Notes under the pieces: model-generated
Databases searched by the model: none
What the model saw: the letters and a program-made list of their open reading frames with translations, nothing else
Told to the model about the DNA's origin: nothing
Shown here: one piece after another, positions 8,996-17,361 of the stretch
How the letters are laid out: every line of letters starts with the position of its first letter
How positions within the stretch are numbered: the first letter of the stretch is position 1
Position numbers and translations under genes: made by a program
Assembly (NCBI RefSeq): GCF_000384375.1
Contig: NZ_ARVX01000001.1
Span: 806,001 to 870,000, forward strand
Origin: Methylotenera versatilis 79
GTDB lineage: Bacteria > Pseudomonadota > Gammaproteobacteria > Burkholderiales > Methylophilaceae
DNA: 64,000 nt
Direction: 5' to 3'

Positions 8996-9631
8996 TTAAT
9001 TAATGAATACCTTTTTTTCGTCTGCTTGCAGTAACGGAGTCGTGCTGTGCTTCATGAAGTCCTGTAAAGTTGAATGACCTTCACGAACTGTTTCAAACAA
9101 GCTTTCAACATGCTCACGTGTATTACATAGGCCTTTGCCAAGGATCACCCCATCTGCGTCGAGCAACACGCCATAAGGAACTTTAGAAATTTGATAACGG
9201 ATACCAATTTCAGCTGAAACAACATAACGCTCATTTTGCAGCGGATGGTTACGAAGGAACTCAAGGTGTTCAGCGCGTGTACCATCACTGATCAGCACTA
9301 CATCAGTTCCTTCTGCAGCAGCTACTGAACGAATGATCGGCAGTAACTTAGCGCAGATTGGGCAGCTAGGACCAGTGAACATCAACAGGCTTGGACGGTT
9401 TGGTGTAACCGCACGACCAACTACAATCGGCGCACCGTCAAACGTCGTCAGACTGAACACTGGTGAGCGTTCGCCGACTTCAGGGCCGTTGTCGAGCAAC
9501 ATTGCACCCAGCGGAGCGGAACGCTCGTGTAACAGACCAATTTGTCGTATAACGCCAAGCATCAATGCTGCCAGGCTTAAGAATGCGCACCACAAAAACA
9601 CATTCGATGCAATCATAAATCCAGTATTCAT
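8996..9631 (-). CDS. mauD: MauD, thioredoxin-like protein for MauA disulfide formation
   Basis: 211 aa with one N-terminal membrane anchor (about 5-27) and a periplasmic thioredoxin-fold domain carrying the CPIC redox motif (in FTGPSCPICAKLL, about residue 95). MauD together with MauE is needed to form the six disulfide bonds of MauA; without it the small subunit is degraded. It sits between mauE (21 bases) and mauA (37 bases) in the conserved order. Confidence 0.93.
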   Translation of the reverse strand: MNTGFMIASNVFLWCAFLSLAALMLGVIRQIGLLHERSAPLGAMLLDNGPEVGERSPVFSLTTFDGAPIVVGRAVTPNRPSLLMFTGPSCPICAKLLPIIRSVAAAEGTDVVLISDGTRAEHLEFLRNHPLQNERYVVSAEIGIRYQISKVPYGVLLDADGVILGKGLCNTREHVESLFETVREGHSTLQDFMKHSTTPLLQADEKKVFIN

Positions 9632-9652
9632 TTCTATTCTCCTAAATATAAA

Positions 9653-10201
9653 CTAACTTTTTTTGGCACGTGGGTCGTGTAACCCCACGATTAGATCCGC
9701 AGCAAGATAAAGCATCGCAAACATCGCAGCCGCCGCGATACCGATCACTACTGATTCAAATGTCATTGTTGACAAACTAACAGTTACATTAGCGGTGAAG
9801 AGACTCACTGCGGCGAGTGCAAGGGCACGCATTACGTGGAACATGCCGATGCGGCTCACACTGGTCGGGCGACGTACGCAACCACAGTCAATGTGGGTGC
9901 GGCCACGTCCGACATTAATCGCTAGCGCCATTGCAAACATCATAAACAGGCCTGCCGCTACCCACGCAGCCACCTCGCGCGCTGGCGGCACCAGCAATGC
10001 TATGGCGCTGGCAAGCTCCAACCAAGGTAGAAGCTTCGCGAAAGGGGCGACCATAAAGGAAGGAAGCAGCCGATAGTTGGCAACCACACCCTGAAACTCA
10101 TCTGAATTGCGGATTTTTGGAATTGCTGCCGCAGCCAGAACAAGTGCCAGGAAAAGTGAAGCAAATACCGGAACAATCGGGTCATTAATCAGCCAGTTCA
10201 T
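9653..10201 (-). CDS. mauE: MauE, DoxX-like membrane protein for methylamine dehydrogenase assembly
   Basis: 182 aa, about four to five membrane helices, of the MauE/DoxX-related family. A cysteine pair in the DCGCVRR segment (about residue 105) is likely the redox centre that exchanges electrons with MauD. It is required with MauD for small-subunit stability. Part of this gene is noticeably G+C rich (the 60 bases from 9961 are about 70% G+C), unlike the A+T-rich origin region. The gap to mauB is only seven bases. Confidence 0.92.
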   Translation of the reverse strand: MNWLINDPIVPVFASLFLALVLAAAAIPKIRNSDEFQGVVANYRLLPSFMVAPFAKLLPWLELASAIALLVPPAREVAAWVAAGLFMMFAMALAINVGRGRTHIDCGCVRRPTSVSRIGMFHVMRALALAAVSLFTANVTVSLSTMTFESVVIGIAAAAMFAMLYLAADLIVGLHDPRAKKS

Positions 10202-10208
10202 GATTTAC

Positions 10209-11435
10209 TCACTTATCCATCGTAATGATCATTTGAGGGGCTTTGCCCATCTCGTCCATTGATGCCAACTGCTTACCGCCCACCGCGTCAAATGTATAGA
10301 TGATTTTGTGCTCAATTGAAGCTGCAATCAGCGTAGGATTTTTGTCCTGGGTCACAGCAATAGAATCAATCGCATGTTTCAGGTCAATACGGCGCAAACG
10401 TTTACCGGTTGTACCATCAGCAACCACTACAAAACGGCTAGCTAATTTATGCGTCCATTTAGCACGCTGGTCTGCCAGCAGATAGATTTCGTTACGCTCT
10501 TTATGGAAAGCAATTGGTTGCCAACCACCTGGACCCCACTTATCTTTCTTCTCTTTATCGCTGAAAATCTCGATTGGTTTCAAGAATTCAGCACCGGAGT
10601 CAGTCAACTTAGCCTGGAAGATCTTACCTTCGTAAGTTGGCCATACTAAACGACCAGCGGAGTTTGAGTAGTACGGGTTATTGTGCAGATACTCATTCTC
10701 GGCATGGAATACTTTAGTATTTTTCTGCTTGGCATTACCTTGGTCGTCATAAGCCACTTGCAGCAATGAGCCGTCACGACAGTGCATGAAGAAGTTTTGT
10801 TTGGCCGCTGGGAAAATGTGATAACAGTCTGGAACAGCCATCGTCTTCACAAACTTCTTGTTTTCCAGATCAACCAGACCCACGCCAGATGTTGGTGAGA
10901 ACTGCTGAATCAGCATGTGTTTGTCATCAACACTCAAAGCTGCCGTACGTTCCATTAACCCGGTTAAAAAGCGGATTTCAGGAATATCAATATCTGCAAC
11001 TGGCTCAAGTGTTTGCGTATCATGCAACCTAACGTAGTCATCTCTCTTACCATGAGCAATACGATCGTAAGTTGTATTAGCAATACCTACAAACTTAGAG
11101 CTTGACATCACATGAGGCAGTTTCCCACCATCGATCAAGCCATGCAGTTGTAGCTTGTTGTCATTTGCACCCATTACATACGTTTGAGAAGTCATATTGA
11201 AGTGACCAGGATCAATCACGTAAAAGCGCTTAGGGTCACTGGGCGGAGCTTTTTCAACTGACAAATTGTCAATCTTTAGGCTGCCAACTGTGGCAAGTTG
11301 TTTTGGCACTGCTTTTTGAACTTCAGCAAACGCAGGTTGCGCCGCCACCAACAAAGCGGCGATTGCCAACTTGCCTGCAAAGCGAGTTTTCAACCCGCGC
11401 TGCCCGTTTGTTGTTTGATTATTTAAAGTAATCAT
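10209..11435 (-). CDS. mauB: MauB, methylamine dehydrogenase large (alpha) subunit
   Basis: About 408 aa. The signal peptide (RFAGKLAIAALLVAAQPAFA) is followed by a seven-bladed beta-propeller domain with repeated WD/LVD-like blade strands. The ATG at 11435 is chosen because GGGAG lies seven bases upstream; a longer start at 11450 would put that sequence inside the gene. MauB forms the scaffold of the alpha2-beta2 enzyme and lines the substrate channel to the TTQ of MauA. No cofactor of its own is expected. Length and order match the family. Confidence 0.95.
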   Translation of the reverse strand: MITLNNQTTNGQRGLKTRFAGKLAIAALLVAAQPAFAEVQKAVPKQLATVGSLKIDNLSVEKAPPSDPKRFYVIDPGHFNMTSQTYVMGANDNKLQLHGLIDGGKLPHVMSSSKFVGIANTTYDRIAHGKRDDYVRLHDTQTLEPVADIDIPEIRFLTGLMERTAALSVDDKHMLIQQFSPTSGVGLVDLENKKFVKTMAVPDCYHIFPAAKQNFFMHCRDGSLLQVAYDDQGNAKQKNTKVFHAENEYLHNNPYYSNSAGRLVWPTYEGKIFQAKLTDSGAEFLKPIEIFSDKEKKDKWGPGGWQPIAFHKERNEIYLLADQRAKWTHKLASRFVVVADGTTGKRLRRIDLKHAIDSIAVTQDKNPTLIAASIEHKIIYTFDAVGGKQLASMDEMGKAPQMIITMDK

Positions 11436-11495
11436 ATTTTCTCCCGACATTATTAAAATTTATAAAATGCACTTCTTAATCAAATCCACCAGCTA

Positions 11496-12353
11496 TCACA
11501 GAACCAACAGCGTTAAAGCTGCAGAACCTATAGAAAGCAAGAGGAATCCATCCGTTTCAACAGCGCGCTCTTGCCAACGCGCTAACCAGGCTTGTGCAGA
11601 CTGATTGCTTACTGGCAGGAAATTAATCGCAACTGGTAGGAAGCGACCGATGTTGAAGATGGCAATGATGGCAATAGCAGTTGTAACGTTTCCGCTGAAC
11701 AGGGCTGCGCCGGTAACGATATAGAGCATTGGCGTCTGCACATAGGTAAGATAATTCATACCCAATGCAAAACCGTACAATAGACCGATCACCCATGAAC
11801 GGAAGCGGTAACGTGCATCATGAGGAACCTGTGCGCGGCGCTGCGGATATGGCATCTTCAAAAATCCAAACTGATGGAGACCATAGCCGATGCCTATTAC
11901 AGACAGACCCACTACCAAATAATTAAAAGGCAGCTGCTCGAACAACAGCCAACCTGCCAGACCCAGCACACCCCCCAAAACCAATGCACCAACTGCATAA
12001 CCCAGTGCATGTGTCAAAAAGGTTGGTGTCCAGCGCGCTACTGATCCGAATGTGTAACGACCGGCAGGTCTTAACAGACTCAAGCTTGAATAACCACATG
12101 GAGACCATGTAGATAACAAACCTCCTACCAGTGCCAACACTACGAATAGTCCGGTCAAGGCCATTTCAGTCGGCATGACGGATTGCAGCATACCGCCACC
12201 AATGAGTCCGGTAGCAATAGCCGAAACCACCATGACCAACCTGGTCTTTGTCGACTGTGTTTCAGAAAAGGTATATGCGTCAGGTATACATTCAATCGCA
12301 GCGTGGGTGCTCTGCGATTGGTGTAGTACTGTTGCACCTACATTCATACTCAT
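11496..12353 (-). CDS. mauF: MauF, membrane protein for methylamine dehydrogenase biogenesis
   Basis: About 285 aa with roughly seven membrane helices, related to the CcdA/DsbD transmembrane family (segment STWSPCGYSSLSLL has the typical PCG motif at about residue 90 of the long frame). MauF is essential for active enzyme and is the first gene of the operon. ATG 12353 is preceded by AGGAGGAAAT, an ideal ribosome binding site, so the TTG six codons upstream is rejected. The leader to the operon contains a terminator-like hairpin (12493-12542). Confidence 0.92.
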   Translation of the reverse strand: MSMNVGATVLHQSQSTHAAIECIPDAYTFSETQSTKTRLVMVVSAIATGLIGGGMLQSVMPTEMALTGLFVVLALVGGLLSTWSPCGYSSLSLLRPAGRYTFGSVARWTPTFLTHALGYAVGALVLGGVLGLAGWLLFEQLPFNYLVVGLSVIGIGYGLHQFGFLKMPYPQRRAQVPHDARYRFRSWVIGLLYGFALGMNYLTYVQTPMLYIVTGAALFSGNVTTAIAIIAIFNIGRFLPVAINFLPVSNQSAQAWLARWQERAVETDGFLLLSIGSAALTLLVL

Positions 12354-12492
12354 ATTTCCTCCTAAAGCCAAATGGCCAACAGTTGTTAATGAGTTGTAAA
12401 TGTAAAGGAATTAATTTGGCATCTTTAGCAAGAATCGGCACATCCTTATCACCTGTAATTTTTATGTAACAAGTCTTGCCGATTTTTACTAT

Positions 12493-12542
12493 TCAAAAAA
12501 AAGAACCTCCCCATGGAGGGTGTGTGGCACGTATGGGGAGGC
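12493..12542 (-). terminator. Terminator-like hairpin in the mau leader (possible attenuator)
   Basis: On the minus strand CCTCCCCAT (12541-12533) pairs perfectly with ATGGGGAGG (12514-12506) and is followed by TTCTTTTTTTT, the form of an intrinsic terminator. It lies about 140 bases upstream of the mauF start, so a transcript beginning in the A+T-rich region further upstream would have to read through it. An alternative pairing of the CCTCC at 12519-12515 with the GGAGG at 12510-12506 uses the same right-hand arm and would compete. A regulatory role is inferred; the hairpin and T tract are seen directly. Confidence 0.6.
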
Positions 12543-12722
12543 CTAAAAACGAACTTAGCAACCTTTGGAGAAATCGCTAAATTTGGGAGGCGCGACAATA
12601 GCAGCCTTTTATGAAGATAAGTTGATAAAATCGGCAAATAATTAAATAATTACTATAAATTCATGCTAGTTATGCCAAATATTGCTATTTATATGCATAT
12701 TTTCGCTCTAAAGTAGCATTTA

Positions 12723-12784
12723 CCAGTCCGTATATCCAAAAGCAAAAACATCCCGTCTGGACTAAAAGGACACCAAAAGTGTCC
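12723..12784. promoter_or_regulatory. Repeat block in the mau-araC divergent promoter region
   Basis: A CCAGTCC at 12723-12729 faces GTCTGGACT (about 12755-12763), and a perfect dyad GGACAC-CAAAA-GTGTCC lies at 12768-12784. Short direct repeats of GGAC followed by AAAA are also present. Such repeats are usual operators for AraC-type dimers, and the regulator gene starts about 100 bases downstream. Binding is inferred. Confidence 0.4.
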
Positions 12785-12888
12785 GAGAGAAAAAATAATA
12801 AGAATACCGACGAATTCAATTAGAGCATCAATTGAAATTTGAAATATAAGGTCACTGCTTTAGCAGAGCCTTTATGGGGAGAGATGCA

Positions 12889-13911
12889 ATGGGATTTCAT
12901 GAGAATATTTTCGGGGTCAGCTCAACAACTGCCCTTGGCTTTCATATCGTAAAGCGCGACACGGTAGACGTTCTGGATCAAGCCGAGGCATTGCCGTTTT
13001 GGTCGCAAGACTATACCCAGCTTAGCAAAGGCACATTTTCTGGCTCGGTCGACAGCGTTGCTTGTAATGGTATTCAAATTTTCACTGAAACCATGAACCG
13101 CGCAGTGGATCAAATTGCCAGCGCACCACAAGACTGTTATGTCATCGGCTTACCCACAGTGGTTGATGGTCAATCCTCATGGGGGTTATTACCCGTTACT
13201 AAATACTCCCTCATTACCTTAGATAAAAATTCCGAGTTGTATTTCAGAACGTCTAACCTCTCGCAGATTACCGTCGCTGTCATTCCGGCCAAACGCCTAG
13301 AAGCATACGCAGAAGCGAATGACTGTTTAAACTTCAGCAAGATCATGCAATCCATCAAGCCTGTAGAGTTATTGCATTCAGATGTAGCGAGACTATTACT
13401 CACCGTTCTATTAGAAGGCTTACAAATAGATTCTGATGATAACTCCCTTATCAATCTAAATGACAGATGGCAGCAATACGAAGAAGATCTGATGTCAGCC
13501 TGTTTGCATGCCTTGTTATATGTTAATGAAAACAAACATCCGCATTTTGACCACCGTATTCCTCGCTATATTGTCAATCGTGTTAGAGATACCACTTTGA
13601 AAAACTCTGAGTTCCAGTTTTCTATCGATGAACTGTGTCACTCATTAAAGATAAGTCGCAGAACGCTCAATCACGCATTTATCAGGGTACTTGGCATCAC
13701 TCCCGTTACCTATATCCGCAATGTACGGTTGCATCGAATCAGATATGAGCTGATCAATATGCCTAACGGCGTATCCAATATTGCCTTCGTCGCGACTAGG
13801 TGGGGGTTTTGGCATATGAGCCTTTTCTCTCGGTACTATCGCGAACTATTTGGTGAATGCCCTATCGACACCTTGCAAAGAGCGAAGAAAAATACCAGTA
13901 TCAAAGATTAA
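12889..13911 (+). CDS. AraC-family transcriptional regulator, candidate mau regulator
   Basis: About 340 aa. The N-terminal sensor region contains QLSKGTFSGSVDSV, similar in layout to EutR-type amine-responsive regulators, and the C-terminal 100 residues hold the two AraC helix-turn-helix motifs (FSIDELCHSLKISRRTLNHA and GVSNIAFVATRWGFWHMSLF, then SRYYRELFGECP). ATG 12889 is preferred to 12874 since GGGGAGAGA lies just upstream. It is transcribed divergently from mauF, which makes it the likely methylamine-responsive activator. That function is inferred from position and the weak EutR resemblance. Confidence 0.75.
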   Translation: MGFHENIFGVSSTTALGFHIVKRDTVDVLDQAEALPFWSQDYTQLSKGTFSGSVDSVACNGIQIFTETMNRAVDQIASAPQDCYVIGLPTVVDGQSSWGLLPVTKYSLITLDKNSELYFRTSNLSQITVAVIPAKRLEAYAEANDCLNFSKIMQSIKPVELLHSDVARLLLTVLLEGLQIDSDDNSLINLNDRWQQYEEDLMSACLHALLYVNENKHPHFDHRIPRYIVNRVRDTTLKNSEFQFSIDELCHSLKISRRTLNHAFIRVLGITPVTYIRNVRLHRIRYELINMPNGVSNIAFVATRWGFWHMSLFSRYYRELFGECPIDTLQRAKKNTSIKD

Positions 13912-13928
13912 ATATCTAATGTTAGAGC

Positions 13929-14702
13929 CTAGCTATTTTGCCCGTGTTTGATAATGCTGATATCTGGTATTTCAGAAACAACTGCGCGATTACGCTTGTA
14001 AATCAATACACTCGCAATCAGCAAACCTAGCTCATAAAGTAACCAAAGTGGAATCGCTAAAAAGAGCTGTGAAATGATGTCTGGCGGGGTAAATATCGCA
14101 CCAATCACAAATGCGCCAACAATAATATAGCTTCTAATTTCCTTAAGTGTCTTAAGCTCCACTAAGCCTGTATAGGAAATCACCACCACAATGACTGGCG
14201 TTTGAAAAGAAACACCAAAAGCAAGCATGATGGAAATCAAGAAATCCACATAATTTCCTATCTCAGTCATCACCGCCACCCCAACTGGTGCACTGCTAAT
14301 GATGAATTTAAACACCACAGGCGCAACTACATAAAATGCAAAACTGGCACCTATAATTAATAATATGGCACTGGAAATTACGCCTACTACAACGAACCAC
14401 TTTTCCTTAACATACAAACCTGGCTGCACAAATTTCCAGATCTGATACAGCGTATTGGGTAAACTAATCGCTATAGCCACGTATAAGGCTATTTTTAAGG
14501 GCACCATGAATGGTGAAGTGACAGATGTGGCAAGCAATTGCCCGCCTGCTGGCAATTGATTAAGCAATGGAGCAATAAAGAATTGATGTAGTTGCGCTGC
14601 AAATGGGATAGTAATACCGAGCGCAATCAACAATCCAATGATAATTCGAATGAATTTTTCTCTTAATTCGTAAAGGTGGATAAGAGTGTTATTAAGTTCC
14701 AT
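13929..14702 (-). CDS. tatC: TatC, Sec-independent protein translocase subunit
   Basis: About 257 aa with six membrane helices. It begins [20 protein letters not shown], equivalent to the conserved N-terminal HL.ELR.R signal-recognition motif, and carries the FxxPVxxxVxSYTGLV segment near the middle. TatC recognises twin-arginine signal peptides. The start at 14702 has GAGAG eight bases before it and overlaps tatB by 11 bases; ATG 14708 is the alternative. It lies next to the mau cluster, where MauA (and probably MauM) carry twin-arginine leaders. Confidence 0.93.
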   Translation of the reverse strand: MELNNTLIHLYELREKFIRIIIGLLIALGITIPFAAQLHQFFIAPLLNQLPAGGQLLATSVTSPFMVPLKIALYVAIAISLPNTLYQIWKFVQPGLYVKEKWFVVVGVISSAILLIIGASFAFYVVAPVVFKFIISSAPVGVAVMTEIGNYVDFLISIMLAFGVSFQTPVIVVVISYTGLVELKTLKEIRSYIIVGAFVIGAIFTPPDIISQLFLAIPLWLLYELGLLIASVLIYKRNRAVVSEIPDISIIKHGQNS

Positions 14703-15018
14703 ACACATTACTCTCAACCACAGTTTTATTTTCAGCTTGCACCGCACGCTGTACTTCTGGCACTAACTCATCATCTGAAATAGTTGCATATTCCGATTGA
14801 AAAGCCAGCAGTTTCTGTTGCGCTTCTGCAGTCGCTTTTTTCATAGCATCAATCGCTACTTCACGGTCGATATCCTGTTTTAAACCAGACATATATCGCT
14901 GCAATCTACCATATAGTAAACCGTATGTCCTCGCTATTTTAGGCAACTTGTCCGGGCCAATCACCAGCAAAGCGACGATTGCAATGACAATGATTTCTGA
15001 AAAACCGATATCAAACAT
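14692..15018 (-). CDS. tatB: TatB, Sec-independent protein translocase subunit
   Basis: 108 aa: [26 protein letters not shown] is the typical TatB start, with the membrane helix, the Glu at position 8 and the GPDKLP hinge. An amphipathic helix and a polar tail rich in Ala, Gln and Glu follow. It overlaps both tatA and tatC in the order tatA-tatB-tatC. Confidence 0.93.
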   Translation of the reverse strand: MFDIGFSEIIVIAIVALLVIGPDKLPKIARTYGLLYGRLQRYMSGLKQDIDREVAIDAMKKATAEAQQKLLAFQSEYATISDDELVPEVQRAVQAENKTVVESNVYGT

Positions 15019-15181
15019 CTGAAGATTTGTCTCCCAAGCTTGATGACTCTTTTGCGGCTTCTTTGAAGTTTTTTACCGCTCCGCCAATATCAGAACCCAT
15101 ATTGCGCAAACGCTTAGTGCCAAAAACCATTGCCACAACCGCTAGGACAATCAACCAATGCCAAATACTGAAACTACCCAT
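15011..15181 (-). CDS. tatA: TatA, Sec-independent protein translocase pore subunit
   Basis: 56 aa, found by translating the minus strand from the ATG at 15181: [20 protein letters not shown], then [19 protein letters not shown], ending at TGA 15013-15011. The short N-terminal membrane helix, the [10 protein letters not shown] hinge and the amphipathic helix are diagnostic of TatA. It overlaps tatB by eight bases. The protein is near the short end for the family, whose C-terminal tail varies. Confidence 0.93.
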   Translation of the reverse strand: MGSFSIWHWLIVLAVVAMVFGTKRLRNMGSDIGGAVKNFKEAAKESSSLGDKSSDV

Positions 15182-15512
15182 TTATTAACTCTCCCAAATA
15201 TCTGAAATGTAATAATCCTTGATATACAGGAGTTTCGTTAGCAATAAATGGCACAACTTATAACATAACAACACTAAGAATAAATCAAAGAAATAGATGA
15301 TTTGAATAAGGTGTATTTATATACTTTTCACAAAGTATAATTTGTGTGGAGATGAGGAACCCGACTAACTTTGAGTCAAATAAATAAGTGTCTGCTTAGG
15401 GCCACAAGTTACGACATTAATCGGCCCAAAGCAGTCATTGAGTTTCAATTCTGGGAAAGTAAAATCCGCTTGCTTACATAACTTTCTCTATATAGGTACT
15501 TCATCTTCATCA
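15182..15512. other. Intergenic region upstream of tatA
   Basis: About 330 bases without a gene. It should hold the tat promoter (minus strand), but no confident -35/-10 pair was identified. Nothing else of note is seen. Confidence 0.3.
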
Positions 15513-15549
15513 AATAAATAAGGGCGCCGAAGTAGCGCCCTTATTTATT
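15513..15549. terminator. Strong bidirectional terminator
   Basis: Perfect 15-bp arms at 15513-15527 and 15535-15549 (core AAGGGCGC against GCGCCCTT, flanked by A/T runs) with a seven-base loop. It ends the minus-strand gene at 15575 and would also stop transcripts from the left. Confidence 0.85.
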
Positions 15550-15574
15550 CCTAAACTGTTTACAGCCTAGATTA

Positions 15575-16384
15575 TTAACGAACTTTGTCTTTCAGTTTTG
15601 GCATTTCACCAGAAAAATCTACCCATGCATTGGTATTAAGCAACTCTGCATGAGGCACGCTCGGTTCTTCATAGCGAATCATGAAGCTTTCAGGGCCGTG
15701 TGCGAAAGCAACGATAAGGCCATTTTGTGGTTCCATGTAACCTGCATGCATGCCAAGGCCAGGATAGCTTAAACGTACTGCCTGGTCGTTTGGCCCAACA
15801 TGCTCAACTGTTAATCTTGCAAGTACGCCATTTGGCAGAACATATACCCAGGTAAATGGACCACCTGAAACTACTGTCATCACTTCATCCAGACCCATAC
15901 CATTGTCAGATGAATTTACATGCAGCGTTCCGTAACGCTTCAACACGTCCTTATGTACCTCTGGGCTAAGTGCTTTCATATCGTAAACCTTAGGATACGG
16001 CGCAGTATTGCCTTCTCTTGTACCAAGATACCCACCACGTGGCGCTACTGGTGTGCGGCCAGCCAGCTCAATTTGCTCAAGCAATTGACCACGATGTAAA
16101 TAGAATATCTTGATAAGCTTGTTTTGTTCTTCAGCAGTGGTTGGTCTTGTCACTGAGGCGTTGATGATCGGTTTGGCCTCGTCTGGAATTGGTAATGTGC
16201 TGGCACGAACTCCAATCGCACGCAGTACAGCATTTACATTTTCCACGCCGGTAACGTTACTGCGGCCATCGCTAAACTGAAGCTTCACGACATCGTGTGC
16301 ATATACAGCAGTCGCGTTTCCGATGATGAATAAAGTTGAGATGAATCCCATTAATTTTCTTTTGAATTTGAGTGTAGTGCCCAT
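15575..16384 (-). CDS. Secreted protein of unknown function
   Basis: 269 aa with a signal peptide (about 1-29, ending AVYAHD). No family recognised. The mature part has an N-terminal segment (ENVNAVLRAIGVRASTLPIP) that looks like a small alpha/beta unit and a central region with GRTPVAPRGGYLGTREG. A C-terminal part of about 130 residues contains YGTLHVNSSDNGMGLDEVMT and SYPGLGMHAGYMEP, with several His, Asp and Glu residues that could bind metal. GGAGAGC precedes the start. It is a monocistronic unit ended by the strong terminator at 15513. Function cannot be assigned. Confidence 0.6.
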   Translation of the reverse strand: MGTTLKFKRKLMGFISTLFIIGNATAVYAHDVVKLQFSDGRSNVTGVENVNAVLRAIGVRASTLPIPDEAKPIINASVTRPTTAEEQNKLIKIFYLHRGQLLEQIELAGRTPVAPRGGYLGTREGNTAPYPKVYDMKALSPEVHKDVLKRYGTLHVNSSDNGMGLDEVMTVVSGGPFTWVYVLPNGVLARLTVEHVGPNDQAVRLSYPGLGMHAGYMEPQNGLIVAFAHGPESFMIRYEEPSVPHAELLNTNAWVDFSGEMPKLKDKVR

Positions 16385-16422
16385 GTTGCTCTCCTTTGAT
16401 TGATATTAACTATGTTTAAAAT

Positions 16423-17268
16423 TTAGACTTTGCCTCGCTGGCTCATGACGATGCTTGCCAGCACTAAGGTGATACCCAATGCTTGAGTTATGGTCAGTGA
16501 TTCAGATGCCAGAAACACACCAAGCAGTACTCCTGTAACAGGGTTGAGTAACCCAATCATTGCGACGGTGCTTGCTTTAAGATGTCTAAAACCAGTGAAC
16601 CAGCAAAAATAACCAATCACAGTGGCAATCAAACTGATATAGGCGAATGCTGCAACTTCACTTCCGTTGAGTACAGGCGGAGTACCCTCAACAAGTACCG
16701 CTGCAATTGCCAATTCAATCCCACCTGCGAGTAACTGCCATGATGTTGTGGTGAGAACTGGGGTACCGTCATCCCATAGCTTGGTTAACACGGCACCAAT
16801 AGACATAAGTACAATAGCGCCGCCAGAAGCTGCTACTCCCCAAGGATTAACTACTCCACTTGCGGCGCCCACGATTAAGGTCACACCAAAGACACCAAGA
16901 ACTGCCCCACCTAAAAACCATGTGGTAATACGTTCTTTCATCAAGAGCCAAGCTAGTCCAGCAATCACTATTGGACTTAATGAAGCAATGGATGCTGCGA
17001 TGCTTGATGGCAGAAGTTGTGCTGCAACATAGATCAGCAGAAAAAATATGCCCATATTTAATGAGCCAAGAACTGCTGCTTTCAGCCACCAAGCACCCCG
17101 TGGTAATTGACGCACGATCAGCAGCATCACTATCCCAGCGGGTAAGGCACGAAATGCAGAACCCCATAATGGAGAACCCGGCGGCAGAAAGGTGTGTGTG
17201 ACCCAGTAAATGGAGCCAAATAAAATTGGCGCAATTGCCGTGATAAGCGACCAACGTAAACTGTTCAT
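16423..17268 (-). CDS. EamA-type drug/metabolite (DMT) transporter
   Basis: About 281 aa with ten predicted membrane helices in two five-helix EamA repeats (first repeat ends about 150; the second contains SIGAVLTKLWDDG and LNPVTGVLLGVFLASE, a common EamA motif). Probably an inner-membrane exporter of small metabolites such as amino acids. ATG 17268 is preferred over 17313 because GAGAAG lies seven bases upstream. It is divergent from a LysR gene, which likely controls it. Confidence 0.8.
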   Translation of the reverse strand: MNSLRWSLITAIAPILFGSIYWVTHTFLPPGSPLWGSAFRALPAGIVMLLIVRQLPRGAWWLKAAVLGSLNMGIFFLLIYVAAQLLPSSIAASIASLSPIVIAGLAWLLMKERITTWFLGGAVLGVFGVTLIVGAASGVVNPWGVAASGGAIVLMSIGAVLTKLWDDGTPVLTTTSWQLLAGGIELAIAAVLVEGTPPVLNGSEVAAFAYISLIATVIGYFCWFTGFRHLKASTVAMIGLLNPVTGVLLGVFLASESLTITQALGITLVLASIVMSQRGKV

Positions 17269-17361
17269 AAGTGACTTCTCAGGTAAATTTGAATAGCCAC
17301 AATCATCTAGCATCTGTTATATTTATGGAAATCGTTTATTTATATAGTTACTATTCTCCAC

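Larger units (their letters stand above)
12354..12888. other. Divergent control region between mauF and the AraC-type regulator
   Basis: About 535 bases without a supported gene. It holds the mau leader with a terminator-like hairpin (12493-12542), a very A+T-rich core (about 12635-12720) suited to promoters, and a block of inverted and direct repeats near the regulator (12723-12784). A short minus-strand open frame at 12449-12637 overlaps the hairpin and is not believed to be a gene. Confidence 0.6.

Noticed and set aside
12526-12542. TGGCACGTATGGGGAGG as a sigma-54 promoter
   Set aside because: The -12 element is missing; it is part of the mau leader hairpin.
12449-12637. Minus-strand open frame of 62 codons in the mau leader
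   Set aside because: It overlaps the hairpin, has no ribosome binding site or family features, and its composition is explained by the leader sequence.
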